Of a stretch of DNA of 64,000 nucleotides, positions 52,689 through 64,000 are shown piece by piece. This DNA is from Hypoxylon rubiginosum (taxonomy: Eukaryota > Ascomycota > Sordariomycetes > Xylariales > Hypoxylaceae): contig CADCXA010000055.1 of NCBI GenBank assembly GCA_902806565.1, positions 1,798,001-1,862,000 of the forward strand. Reading direction: 5' to 3'. Position numbers and translations under genes: made by a program. The stretch's first letter is position 1, and each line of letters starts with the position of its first letter. A model generated the notes under the pieces. The model saw nothing but the letters and a program-made list of their open reading frames with translations, had not been told where the DNA came from and did no database searches.

Positions 52689-53624
52689 CGTGGGGGGAAG
52701 CGCTGGACTTTTTGGCCCGCGGGCTAGACGATAACTTCCTAACGAGGGAGGGTATTGCGTAGGTGCGTGCGTTTCCGAGGTGGTTGGACTATTCTCACAG
52801 TAGGCGAGCTCGAGTGCAAAGGCAATTGTTCCGGCGGCTTCGATTCAAGTCATGAAATGTATCTAAAGTGAGCATTCGCAAGCTTGCCTACCTAATATAT
52901 CGATGTTTGACGTAAGGAGAGCCATGCAACTAACCGTCATCCAGGCTGAGTGGGTCTAGTCTGGTGGAGGTTTGGTTGAAGCTTGGGCTTAAGCTTATCA
53001 GGGGCTATGCGGTAATGCGTCAGCTGTGGCTCAGCTATACAGTGTGTCGACTACTTAGGTAGCTGAAATCACTGTATAAAAACTGTACAATTGGAAAGGG
53101 GTAAATCGACCTTGGTAAACTACTAGGTAGCATTTGGTTTACTTGTAGTATCATATCATACCAAATGAAATATGTCCGAATGTTTTAAGGAGCAAGAAAT
53201 ATTACGCAGGGCAAAGCCACGAACGTTCACTACGTTTGATGCGCGTTATCATTCATACACAAGTTCCGCAGTAGGCTGCTCTACTATAGCAGCCTCCTAA
53301 AGTCAGCGGTATGCACAAATATGCGCTATGTGTACATACAGTCATGCCGGACAGCCCTAGACTCATGGATATATCACCCCTTTCCTTTGCTAGAGTATTT
53401 TTTTCCCACACGCCCTGCCTGCTGCAACCCATCTGCCCGTTGCCATGTCTATTACCGGTAGTACCTGGACCCTGACCTGACTCGACCCATATCTCACGAA
53501 CATGACAAGTCGCTCCTCTATCTATGTAGGTGTGCCATAGTCTCTACAACCTACATCTCCTATTCGTATCGTCAAAGTCCATCCACGACACGAAAGATGT
53601 TCCTTAGATGGGAGGTATCATGAA
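52689..53624. other. Spacer END3 / PTA1
   Basis: 936 bp, holding the END3 promoter (purine-rich near the start) and the PTA1 3' side. No supportable gene. Confidence 0.55.
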
Positions 53625-56205
53625 TCATGCAGCAGCAACAGGAGTTGCACTGGCCCCGAGAGGCTCCTCATTCTCAACCTTCATCTGCTTAGTCGCTTCC
53701 ATAAAGTCAGGCCGCCATCGCGGTAGATACCTGGCCGCGATGGGTCTCGCGTCCTCGTAATCCGTCCAGATATCCTGGATCGCATCCAGCGCAATATCTC
53801 TAACCGGCGGTCGCATCACTACCAAGTAGTACAGACTGGTGATTGCAAGAGTCACTAAGCTCGGGTCTCGACATAGAGTCTTAACTCGTGAGAGCATAGC
53901 TGCGCTGAGTTCTGGTAGCTCGCTGAGGAATCGTGTCAGGACCTTGTCCTGCGCGTGAAGGTAAGGTAAAAAGCCATCTAAGAGACGAAGGGCCCATTTC
54001 TCGTAGTTGGCTGGGGCCTCATGGCGGAAAGGCGACGACGACACAGCTCGTTTTTGTAATTCGTTGTCATACCATTCCTCGCTTAACCACGACACGGCCA
54101 CATCGATTCGCTTCCGGAAATCCTCTAGAACAAAGTTGAAGAGTTGTTCTCGGATGGAATCACTCAGACGGAGACGGCCCTTGGAATCATCATCCTCGTC
54201 GGGGAGGAAAAGCTCAAGTACACCACCCGTCCGAGTTGCTATGCGAGTAATTACGGTGATCCAGGAGCTCTGATCGTATGAACTCGCGGCAAGCCTATTC
54301 ATGCCTGCCTTGGCCTTCTTGATGGTAGGATCCTCAAGGGTTCGCATGGTGCTGAACACTCTAGTAATCGACCTTTGTCCCACAGCTGCGGCCTGGTCTG
54401 GATTTAGGGTCGGAGGCGGTGGTAGACGGAATGACGGTAACGCCAGCCCACCCAATACTGGCTTTTCCAATTCGCGTCGCTCATCGGCAGGCGAAGAATC
54501 GAGCTTGTTCAGGATTTGTTCCGTATCCTCTGCTGCGTAATAGTCCGGCTCGTAATCATCATCTTCGTCCTCGACATCCAGTGGTGTCGTTTCGGGGTTG
54601 ATTGGTGGTTTTTGCTGAACCGCATATAGAGCTGCCAAGCGATCTCGTACACCCTACATCTTGGTTAGGCAAACTTGAGAGCGAGAATGGAGGGGAATAA
54701 GCATACTTGGATGGCCCGATCTAGGAGCTGGGGATCGATACGGGCAATAGTTGTCACGCTGATCTTGGCTGCAAGGGGTGCCGGAATGTTGTCGCCTGCG
54801 TTGAAGTTCTTCAATCCTTCGTTGCTAGTAAATGTAAAGATGTCCGCTAGGGTATGAGGGCCGGCCGACAACGGGGTTATCTCAACTTGCGGATGAGCCG
54901 ACACCGTGCCTGTTCGCTGGCGTTTCGTGTCCTGCCCATCAGCCTGCTCTACGAGTGCTCTCTTACGACTTCCCTCGTCAAAAATCTCAGCTCGCGAGCG
55001 CATAAGTCGATCGATATATTGTGATATTCGGCCGATCTGGGGGTTTTGTGGATTTCTATGCCAAAGTCAGTAATACGAAGAAGAGCTGACCACCAACAAC
55101 CTTACCGTCTGGACAAATGCATGAGTAGCATTCGCGTCGTCTTCTCCATAGACTTTACTAGGACCTTCGTTTTGGGCGTCATGGGCGAATTCGCAAGCTT
55201 CAAAGGGTTGAAGTTAAGAACCGTATTGAGAATGCGGTTCGACGTAGCAGGTCTGTTTCGGACGAGGATGGACAGTGTATTAAGTGTGGCATCTACAATT
55301 AGCGCATCACTGAGAATAACTGTCAGTCGGGTATACTCTAGATGACGATCGGTAGTTGCGTCTTACCTGCTGTTGTCTTGTAGCGTTCCAAGCATTCTGT
55401 CTAAGAGCCCTGATGCCTCAGCCTCGAGCTTAGGAGCGTCGAGAATAGGGTGTTCAGGGGGTACCATGGCAAGTGATATGTCGAGAACGTCGCCACGCTA
55501 TAGAAAGAGAAATTAGTAAATTAGTGACAGTCAGAGCAGGCAGAGAATAAAGGCTTACTTTGGGCTCCGGGTTGACGCTCGGCGTCTGCGCAAGTACGAC
55601 CCGCTGGGCGAACTTGATACAGCATATCCGTATGGTCGGCGGAGCACTATCCCATATGCGCAATATCCTCGTCTTGATGGCAGTCATGTGCTCCCACGTG
55701 TGGGAATCCCAGGAGTTATTAATGCTAATGCGAGATCAAAGGTCAGCGGCATGATTTCCAGATCACGGCAGGGAAGACACATCAGAGCATAGCGAAGGGC
55801 GCATTGCCGGCAGATGTAGGGTGCCGAGATCTACGAGTCTACAATGGCAAGTTGGGCAGGAACCTACATCCATCTCAGAGCTAGAGGGTATATACTAGCT
55901 GCTGCCTGAATCACACCTCTTAGGACCAAGACATCTTGGTTAGGGTCCTCCAACAATAGCTTCAGGGTTTCCAACACGAGTAGAGACAACGTTTCCTTTT
56001 GACTAGGTGCAATGGCAGGCGTCGCAAAGGCTTCGGCGAGGAAGTCTGCGCCCCATCGTCGGAACTCGACCAGTGCCGAGGGACCTATGATAGGAAGGGT
56101 CGCTTGAATGACTTGGGTATAGTAGCCCGCATTGCCCAGAACGAGCTTGCGCGCATCATCTAGTTGGCGGATCTGGTCCTTGATGGAGAGTTGGCTTGTC
56201 GCCAT
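53625..56205 (-). CDS. PTA1: mRNA 3'-end processing factor Pta1/symplekin
   Basis: Scaffold of the cleavage and polyadenylation factor. Six exons (56205-55868, 55724-55559, 55497-55367, 55309-55106, 55055-54707, 54653-53625) join in frame to 738 residues, close to the family length. The N-terminal HEAT-type region includes IKDQIRQLDDARKLVLGNAG and YYTQVIQATLPIIGPS; across intron 1 the sequence LALRWIINNSWDSHTWEHM is restored; exon 2 gives KTRILRIWDSAPPTIRICCI and KFAQRVVLAQTP, a strongly conserved symplekin block. Later exons carry a linker with basic and acidic stretches and a helical C-terminal region (DGFLPYLHAQDKVLTRFLSE). Exon 6 lacks an ATG of its own in frame start; it begins with GVRDRLAALY. 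Confidence 0.92.
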
Positions 56206-57129
56206 AGTGAAGTTATCTAGGTAGACCCAAGGGGGCCCACGGTCTGCCGAAGAAAGAGATCAGGGGTGTCGTGACTAGTAGAGGACCGAGAAACCATTAA
56301 TTGTTTAATTGTCGGGAATTAGGTATAGAATCGCGAGCATAAATATGTTGTGTGTTCAGTAGTATAGGTTGTAGGCGACGAATTAACGCGGTTGTTGAGA
56401 ATACGTCAAATAAAGATGTTGCGATCGGGTGTGCCGCCGTGTCGCGTCTTGTATCGTGTGTGTTCGTGTCTGCCCGGTGATGTCAATTAGAAGATCGCCG
56501 GGTGGTCTGCATCATCTTTCCACACCATTGAACAATTAACCGCTGATGCAGGATGTTCCGAGTTACGAAAAGGAGCATCGATTACTGCTGACTTGTTCCA
56601 TTAGAGGTATTAAAAAAGCGATCGAGGTGAAGGATGGAAAATGTACCGGAACGAGGTTGTGAGAAAGAAAGATACGGGCAAAATTAATTCACTACGTTGG
56701 ATGAAGAAAGTTGCTTCACAAAGCCGGGCAGCTGCTCTCCAATTCGCGTGGAGAATGAACAAAGCTCGCCCGTTTGAAATGCCACCCGGAGATCGAGCAA
56801 GCAGGCAAGGCTACAGGGGTTTATACAATTAGCCGATAAGTCACCGTGCATACGCTAGTACCGATTTGGAACAGTGTCTAGGTGGAATGCTGCAGAATAG
56901 GTGGAGAACGCTGCAAGTACCCAAGTATCTACAAAGCATCAAGCATCAGCTGGTGGATACGTCTAGTCTCTAAGGCATCGTCAGATATCAATACCTCTTG
57001 GCAAGATCGTGCGCAAATCGAAACATTCTACGGTACCGATCCATGCTTAACCCAACATAAGCATCATCTTCGACTTTCTTGTCGTATACTATAGGATATC
57101 GCCCCGGCCGGGCAGAGACGATTAAAAAA
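56206..57129. promoter_or_regulatory. Divergent region PTA1/COA3
   Basis: 924 bp. A 63-codon + strand frame (56641-56832) is not convincing. No gene annotated. Confidence 0.5.
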
Positions 57130-57487
57130 ATGGCTTCTGGGTATATATCTCTGTCCTAACTACATATAGTCCTACGGTATCTAATAGCCTTTGCAGATTC
57201 GGAACCTCTTCGTACTACGATAGACGATTCAGACAATCGCCCGCCCTCATCCGAGCTAGGCGACCGTACCTCTTCAAGAACGCCGTCGTGGGGTCCGCCG
57301 TCGCCGCCTTCGCCATTGGTGTCTGTGAGTGGTTACCAATGCCGATACCAATACCTCCTCGAAAGGAGAGAGACTGATTTGCTGATACGGTCTATATACA
57401 GATGCGTACACCATTAGCGTCATCGGACAGGACGAGTTTGAGGATGTAAAGGTCCCTAATGCGCCGAGTCAGCCCGAGAAGAAGTGA
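57130..57487 (+). CDS. COA3: Cytochrome c oxidase assembly factor Coa3
   Basis: Small mitochondrial inner-membrane protein that regulates Cox1 synthesis and assembly. Three exons (57130-57140, 57197-57324, 57402-57487) join in frame to 74 residues. The first exon is 11 nt (ATG GCT TCT GG). The protein has the family pattern SYYDRRFRQSPALIRARRPY, then the membrane helix LFKNAVVGSAVAAFAIGVYA, then SVIGQDEFEDVKVPNAPSQ. Intron 1 contains a CTAAC branch site. No single reading frame is long enough to reveal this gene without splicing; I found it from the conserved arginine-rich block. Convergent with the DEP1-like gene. Confidence 0.92.
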
Positions 57488-58054
57488 GAAAAGTAGAATA
57501 CACTATTCCTAAGTTGAGTTAAGCATGGAGGAGGCGTTGGACGTAACAAAAATAAGCCGGGATAAAGTCACGGAATCTACGGCTCACTACGGCGCGGGAG
57601 GCAATGACTTTATATGTGAGAATGGAATTTTATCTTCCATTACCGGCAAGCAAGTATAAACTAGGTGGTATCGTGGCCCGTCTCGGGTCTTCGAACGAAC
57701 AGTAAACACCCCTAGAACGCCGTGAAAATGTATGTCTGTATAGACAATACACATGTATCATAACACATCCCTCTTCTCCCCTCGGCTTTTTGAAGACTCC
57801 GAGAAACGTAATATGACAAACGCAACGCATACACTTATGTGTTCCAGTTGTGGGGGGGGGCTCTATCGCAAACCGTGACGCCAAATGCAAAATATATGCA
57901 CAGGGTATAACGTCCTTATTTCCTATCCCACAGAGTATTCAACCCGGTGGTGGCAGACCCTCCCTGGCCGGCCACTTCATACCCCTTCACGTCTGACCCT
58001 CTCGAGTTACGCCATGCAGCCCGTCGTAAAAATAACCGCCTGGCCAAATGTATA
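57488..58054. other. Convergent spacer COA3/DEP1-like
   Basis: 567 bp. A G-run (GGGGGGGGG) is at about 57852-57860. No gene. Confidence 0.55.
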
Positions 58055-60183
58055 TCATAAACTGCCAACCGGTTGACCATTTTCGTGTTTCATAGCAGCA
58101 GCAGCATCCGCCGCCGCCTTCATACTGCGCGCTTTGGTTTGTTCCAATAACGTCGCAGCTCGCGTGACTTCAGGGGATGTGGAAAGCGGTCTCGGTACGC
58201 TCTTCTGAGCCTTCGTAGAACCGTTGGAAGGTTGCGATGTTGGTCCCCCAGAAAAGGGGTGTGACTGATGTGAGTTTCGCTTCGATCCGGGCGGCATGCT
58301 GGGAGAGGGTTCATGCTGAACCGGGTGTTGCCGTTGTTGGAGAAGGTGAGCATTGGATGGGTGGTTAGGGTTTGCCCATGGCGTCTGCTCAATAAACTGT
58401 TCTCCCGCAGGTCCAAGGCTTGGACCAAACGGTAGTCCGCCGTAATCTACAAAGTTAGGCCTATGCGTCTGATGTCGCGGCGCCGGTTGTCGATTTCTCT
58501 ATAAGAAAAAACTCCGTAGTTAGCAACGTTTATTTCTAGGTGATATCGTTATTCGTCAAGGACAATGTGACTTACGTTCATGGCTTCGAAATCGTCCTCT
58601 AGATCCTGCATAGACGCTCCTTTCATATCCGGCGCAGCGGGCATTCCTTCATACTTCGCTACCCCGGATAGTATAGAGACTTCTTTATTGTATGCTAGCG
58701 CGTTCCTAATGCGCTGCGTAGGATCCGAAGGGAATCGGAGACCGAACTCGGGCACGTTGTTGGCTTGCTTTCGGCGCTCGTGTTGAATATCGTACCACTG
58801 CTGGCCGAGCTCTCCCAATATTTTCTCTCTCGACTCTCGAACCGCTTGGAAAAATTGCGAATGAATTTGTGCGCGTCTAGCGACCGAACATCTTTCCAAG
58901 GATTCTATGCTGAGTTCTAGCTCCCGATCTGCTACGCGTATTCTCTCGTCCCTTCGGGCGTCTATACACTCCATCATAGCTAGATATTCGGGATGTGTCG
59001 GGTTATCAGATCGTAGCATAGCTTCTTCTTTATTTAATTGTTCGAGTCGTTCCTCATATAGCCTGAAGCAGCGTTAGTTGACTGGAGCTCTTCTTAGGTG
59101 GGATGTAAAGGAGTAGTCGAACCTGTCTCTAAAGGCAGTAAATCGTTTCTCGATTGCTGTTAATTGTTCGAAGGCGGCCTTCTTCCTCTCTACTAGTAAG
59201 GTCCTGTCAGCGCATGGTATCGGTCTTGGATGGTTGGGTAATTTCTTACGTTCTTCTTCATTTTTGTGGGCTGCTTCGGCCTCTTCGTCCACATCCGCCT
59301 CGGCATGGTCGTCCTCAGCAGCATGGACGCCATCTTCAGGCGCGGTAGCGCGAGAGACACCGTTCGGGGGTTCGTCGGATTCAACGGTTTGTTCCGCAGC
59401 TTTAAGCTTCTTCGACCCGCTACGCGTCTGCTTCTTGGGTATGACCTCCTGATCTGAAGGAGGATCTTGGGCATGCTTGTCACCATTTTCGCCAGCTTCG
59501 GCATTTGTAGTCTCGTCGGCCGAATGCTCGCCACTGTGTGTATGTGACGAAGGGTCGTCTTCGTCTGCCATCGGTGTGTCGCCGTCCATGTCTTGTCGAA
59601 TAGGCGCGGGGACCGAACCCGTGCGCTTTCGTGGTGGCTCGGCGGGTTCAGAGTTCTCGACGGGCATAGAAGCCCGTTTTCGCTTTCTGTTCTCAGCTTC
59701 TTGGCTTGCCGCTTCTGCTAAGATGTCTAGGATGGGCGAAAGGCGCTTATTTGGGCTCTTTGTCTCTTGCGCTGGAGGGCTAGAGGCGATTGACACATCT
59801 TCAGAGAGGGGCTCGTCGTCCCCGTTTTTGCCGTCTCTTGTTCTTCTAGTATTGCGTCGCAGTTTGCTTGGGGTACGTTCAAATATGTGCCCGTCAGCCG
59901 AGCGGTCGAGGACGACGTCCTTGTGACGAGTAGGATTTCGGGGGGTGTCGTAGAGACGCTCAGTTTCGGCTTCGGTGTCGTTCGCGTCAGAAAGGTCGTC
60001 AGGTGAGCTTAGGTCCTCGTCGCGATGTTTAGGAGTGGAGTTATTTAGTTCATGTAGGTCGTCTGGATCGGCGTCTTTATCTTCGACGTCGCTCAGCGGG
60101 CTTGATCCGTCGTCGTCGGAGAGCGGTTCGATCGGTGGGGGTGGAATTGCAAGCGGCGCGGGCGCCGTGTCCCCAGTCGCCAT
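58055..60183 (-). CDS. Sds3/Dep1-like transcriptional regulatory protein
   Basis: Sds3-like subunit of the Rpd3L histone deacetylase complex; in fungi this branch is usually called Dep1. Exons 60183-59123, 59062-58576 and 58498-58055 join in frame to 663 residues. The N-terminal 320 residues are acidic and Ser/Pro-rich with basic patches (RKRKRASMP, EPPRKRTGS). The Sds3-like domain spans about residues 325-515: AAFEQLTAIEKRFTAFRDRL and LYEERLEQLNKEEAML across intron 1, then HPEYLAMMECIDARRDERIR and AVRESREKILGELGQQWYD. The C-terminus is Gln/Pro-rich and ends in an Ala-rich helix. The exon 1 donor is GTTCGA, a weak site. Whether this is Dep1 or a Sds3 paralogue needs a tree. Confidence 0.88.
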
Positions 60184-60914
60184 CGTGGTGGAATTTTGAA
60201 CGCGTAGGGTTCTTTAATAATGTCGTATTGGTAGGTAGGATCGAAGGTTGGGTTAGGGGGGGGGGAGGTGACGAGGTGGTGATCGTAGAGGTGATCGGAG
60301 GAGTTTTCAAGAGCTCGAATTCCTGTTCTTGGTACGATGGAGGGAAGCATAAACAAACCAGGACATTAAAAGCTTGACTTAAGTCCCGGGTGTTAGGAAC
60401 AAACTAGGGGTCTGTGCGATTAAGTAGACATTGTATTACAAGAAACGAGTGTCTGGTGAGTTGGGTGCCAGTGTCGAGAAGGAAAAAGAGGTGACTGATG
60501 AAATGGGGGAGGGTTCGCTTTGCGCGCAAGCAGCAAGCAGCAGAGGTGACCGAATTTGGGTGCTCCCCCAGCCGCTGCACATGGTACCTGTACTCCGATT
60601 TACCACCCCCAATGACCCCAATCGCTATCACTAAATGTTACGTGCTACATGCTACGTGCCTATGTGCTACCGTACTACCTGCGGCACCTAGGAACCCCGA
60701 GCAAACCCGTTTATCGATAACGACTAGCGCATGCGCCCAGGCGCCGTATTCAGATGCCAGATGATTGGCTAAGTTACGATAAGATAAGAGCATAGATCTT
60801 TTTTTTTTCCTTGCTTGAATCTGCAAGTATATTATTAGTCTCAACTTCATAGGTGCTGTTGTCAGTCACAGTAACATACCTAATAAATCCGACACTCACA
60901 TCAAAGCATCAAAT
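60184..60914. promoter_or_regulatory. Divergent region DEP1-like/NOP12
   Basis: 731 bp. Contains a G-run near 60259-60268 and a repeated CTAC-TGCT stretch near 60643-60680. No gene. Confidence 0.5.
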
Positions 60915-62704
60915 ATGGCCAAGTCGTAAGTTGATTACAACCTTCACAATCTTTCTGAAAGCATCACATAATAACCAAAACTAGAAAGCCTAGCCTAGCA
61001 GCTTCAACAAAAGCAATCGACCCCACCCTCGATGCTCTATTCACAAGCAGTGTAAGTCAATTGCCATGATAGTGAGAGGGTCGGAAAACTCACATTCAGT
61101 CGCATTAGGCTGGACCCGTACAAGCTCCTTCGAAAAGTCGATACTCGGAATTGCCTCCACCAAAAGAAAGAAAACCTTCACGGAACTCGGAAGATATCGA
61201 ATCTGGTTCGGACGAAGAAGACAATGGTGAAGAGAGCGAAGAAGTAGATGACGAATCCTTGAGCGAGATCGAGGGTGACATTGAAGAGGAAGACCTCTCA
61301 CTAGAAGATAAAGAAGTAGCATCTGAAGATCCAGAGCCTACAGAAGTGCTACCGGTAGCACATAAGGATCGTAAAAGAAAGCGGAAGGATGAGCATGATG
61401 ATTTGGAAGGCAATTACATGCGCAAGCTAGCCGAGGAGACAGAAAGAGAAGATGCGCGCTCCGATAAGCGCCGTAAAAACGAAGCTGGCCAGGCCATAGA
61501 CGGTGCGGCGTCCGACAAAGCAGAGGACTCTGAAGAAGACGAGACTCCGCTAGTTCACGAATCTCTTCTCCAGAAAGCTGAAGGTCATGAGGACGTGGAA
61601 CTTGACAAGGCGAATCGCACTCTTTTCCTCGGCAATGTCTCAACCGAGGCCATCACCTCTTCTAAAGCCAAAAAGCTGTTGATCTCTCACCTTTCATCTC
61701 CATTGTCGGAACTGGACTCGGCTAGCGGACCACACAAGGTCGAATCGATACGTTTCCGTTCGACTGCCTATTCCACTGGCGCGATGCCGAAGCGCGCCTC
61801 ATTTATCACCAAGTCTGTTATGTCCGCCACTACGCACTCCACTAACGCTTATGCCGTCTTCTCAACTCCTCTGGCCGCACGGGCTGCGCTTAAAGCCCTT
61901 AATGGTACCGTTGTTCTCGATAGACATATGCGAGTGGACAGTGTAGCCCATCCCACACCAGTGGACCACCGAAGATGTGTTTTCGTCGGTAACCTAGGCT
62001 TTGTCGACGATGAAACCGTCATCAATACGACTGCTGAGGGTGAAACAACGACCAAGAAACGCACAAAGGTCCCAGCAGATATCGAAGAAGGGTTGTGGCA
62101 GACTTTCGGTAAACATGCCGGCAAGGTGGAGAGCGTGCGCGTTCCCCGAGATCCCAAAACTCGCGTTGGCAAGGGCTTCGCCTACGTACAATTCTACGAC
62201 GGCAACGACGTCGAATCCGCGTTATTATTGGAGGGCAAGAAATTCCCTCCCATGTTACCACGCATACTGCGTGTATCCCGTGCCAAGGATCCACGTAAGA
62301 CGGCGCTCGCTATGGAACGGACCGTGAAATCTAAATTTGAGATTTCGAATGGCCGTGAAGCTAAGTCGAAGAGCACGAAGTACAGACCGAAGGCAACCCC
62401 TGAACAGTTATCCCAGGCTGGCAGGGCTGGAAAGCTCTTAGGCCGAGCCGGCGCCGCAAGACAGCGGCATGGATTTAAGGACGAAAAGAAATATACTAAA
62501 CAGAGAAACGACGGGGCGGAAAACGTAGTCCTTAAGACACCAGAGCAAATTGTGTTTGAGGGCCGTAGAGCCAGCTCGAGGGATGCCAAACCTAAAGACT
62601 TGAAGGTCAGCAAGGACAAGGGGAAGAAAGGTGTAGTCAAGGCAAAGACCAAGAATCGAGGTGCCAAGAGAGCGGCTGAATGGAGGAAGAAGGGGGCAAA
62701 GTAG
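60915..62704 (+). CDS. NOP12: Nucleolar RNA-binding protein Nop12
   Basis: RRM protein needed for 25S rRNA processing. Exons 60915-60925, 60985-61051 and 61109-62704 join in frame to 557 residues. The 11-nt first exon is ATGGCCAAGTC; the start is fixed by the restored N-terminus MAKSKPSLAASTKAIDPTLD. Acidic stretches fill residues 55-130. RRM1 begins NRTLFLGNVSTEAITSSKAK, and RRM2 begins RRCVFVGNLGFVDDET with RNP1-like VGKGFAYVQFY. Lys/Arg-rich C-terminus ends with RGAKRAAEWRKKGAK. Upstream and divergent lies the DEP1-like gene. Confidence 0.94.
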
Positions 62705-63660
62705 AGTAGAAGTAGAGTATCACAACCTCAGTAGACTGACTGTAGGACGTATACTCCCTCGATAATTACCTAACAGCCCAGCTGTCGTTGATACCCCAGA
62801 ATTCATAGACACTTACCTGGTAGATAGGTATCCAGAAGCTTACCCAGCTCAGGTCGGTATCTATGAGGTAGGCCCTAATAGACTACTTGCGATGGAATGG
62901 CATGCATCTCATAGCAGAGTCTACCTAAGCATTTGAATATCGCTCCAATGAGAATCATGGCCAGCTGGCATTAAAACCAAGACTATGCTGATGAGGGTTA
63001 GTTGTTCTACAGAACTAGCAAGCCCCTGTCACATCTGCTTTGTTTCTGGCGTTTCTGATAGAGCGGTGTGAATGTTGGCCCAAGTTGGCTTGCATTTTAA
63101 AGTGCAGCCGTTTCGAGAGACCATGTCGATCCTTTGCTGTGCAGAAGAGTACTCTTGTCTGTAGTATTTCCCAGCTGTAGGATACGTGTATTAATACTTG
63201 ACCATCATGTAACTATGCTATAAAAGTTACCCCGGTACTACCCCGTTAGCTGCCCCTCCATCACCAGCAAAAGGGAAAGGTTTCACATGACGGTTGGATC
63301 TAAGGCGCTGTAGCGCTGTAGCGACGCAGCTAGGTCATGTAGCATGTCCCCACGGCAGTAAATTATTGGACAACCCCTGAAACCTGCCCCTCATTCTCAT
63401 TCTCATTGATCAATGCTTTTGCACCTGGCAGACTGGCAGAACTGGCAAGGGACCGACCACCTGCAGTTGACCAGTTGACCAGTTGCACCACACAAAAACC
63501 AACATAGGCCTGTCCAATCTTTTAACCCACACCTCCTTTTTCAATCTTTCGAACCACCAGCGCTGTGCGCATCCTTTCAGACCTGCTTCTTTCCTCTAGA
63601 TAGGACTCCAATTGTAGTCGCGGTCTTCCAGCCTCCAGACTCTGATACTACTATTTCATC
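62705..63660. promoter_or_regulatory. Alpha-tubulin upstream region with short direct repeats
   Basis: 956 bp. Includes GCGCTGTA twice (63305-63320), TTGACCAG-type repeats near 63467-63486 and CATTCT repeats near 63392-63406, followed by pyrimidine-rich sequence. A usable promoter is inferred, but no site is proven. Confidence 0.5.
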
Positions 63661-64000
63661 ATGAAGGGCGAGGTAAGTCATCCAGAGCTTCTATACACGA
63701 TTCCCTAGTCGCTGTCCACCATTTCCTATCCCACCCCCCTTGTTACGCACACAAGTTCATTACCATCTTTCAATCGCCCTATATACAAGACATGTTCGTC
63801 GTAGATATGCGATTATGTATTCTTAAAACTTGCTGATACGCCTACTTGCCTCTTGCTCAACTATCCCGCTGACACGATGCTCTACTCAGATTCTACACCT
63901 TCATTTGGGCCAGGCTGGTACCCAGCTCGGTAACAGCGCTTGGGAGCTGTAAGTCATTCACCGCTTCGCCAGACTGCCAAGTAGCCCAATACGCAACAAC
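63661..64000 (+). CDS. Alpha-tubulin, 5' end only (cut by window edge)
   Basis: Exon 1 (63661-63672) is ATG AAG GGC GAG. After a 217-nt intron, exon 2 (63890-63948) gives ILHLHLGQAGTQLGNSAWEL, ending at a GTAAGT donor in codon 24. The combined start MKGEILHLHLGQAGTQLGNS is a strongly conserved ascomycete alpha-tubulin N-terminus, including the nucleotide-binding GQAG. The rest of the gene lies beyond the window. A 12-nt first exon is typical for fungal tubulin genes. Confidence 0.93.

Overview
The window is nuclear DNA from a filamentous ascomycete (Pezizomycotina, most likely a sordariomycete). The reasons are: many short GT-AG introns (about 44-360 nt) whose removal restores full-length conserved proteins, families typical of these fungi (HET, SAT4/rhodopsin-domain, ubiquitin-like ULD, Clr5), a transposon remnant with RIP-like C-to-T decay, and a right edge that opens a fungal alpha-tubulin gene. 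The species cannot be named from what is here. All exon joins below were worked out by hand from splice signals and reading-frame continuity; none has transcript support.

Left housekeeping block (0-11.5 kb): an unrecognised basic/acidic nuclear-type protein, BUB3 (spindle checkpoint), GPN2 (GPN-loop GTPase), POP5 (RNase P/MRP), a gephyrin-type molybdenum cofactor protein (CnxE), an intron-containing tRNA-Ala(AGC) and an MFS transporter.

Accessory block (about 11.5-32.8 kb): lower gene density and families linked to self/non-self recognition and cell death. In order: a helical N-terminal/ULD protein facing a caspase-domain protein; a decayed inverted-repeat transposon with an extremely AT-rich core and a GC-rich hairpin; a zinc-finger protein with a C-terminal Clr5 domain; a membrane-anchored aspartyl-protease-like protein that seems to lack catalytic residues; a HET protein; a large protein joining a nucleotidyltransferase-like N-terminus to an aminoglycoside-phosphotransferase-like C-terminus; a small secreted IgE-binding-like protein; an acidic orphan; and a SAT4-type membrane protein. 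This block holds the best candidates for undescribed biology.

Right housekeeping block (32.8-64 kb): ESF1, phospholipase D, an EPS1-like membrane disulfide isomerase, TDP1, acyl-CoA-binding protein, an AMID/AIF-like oxidoreductase, END3, PTA1/symplekin, COA3, a DEP1/SDS3-like chromatin protein, NOP12, and the first exons of alpha-tubulin. Neighbouring genes alternate strand almost throughout, giving a series of divergent promoters and convergent 3' ends. ESF1, NOP12 and POP5 all serve ribosome or RNA processing, but they are not physically clustered and look independently expressed.
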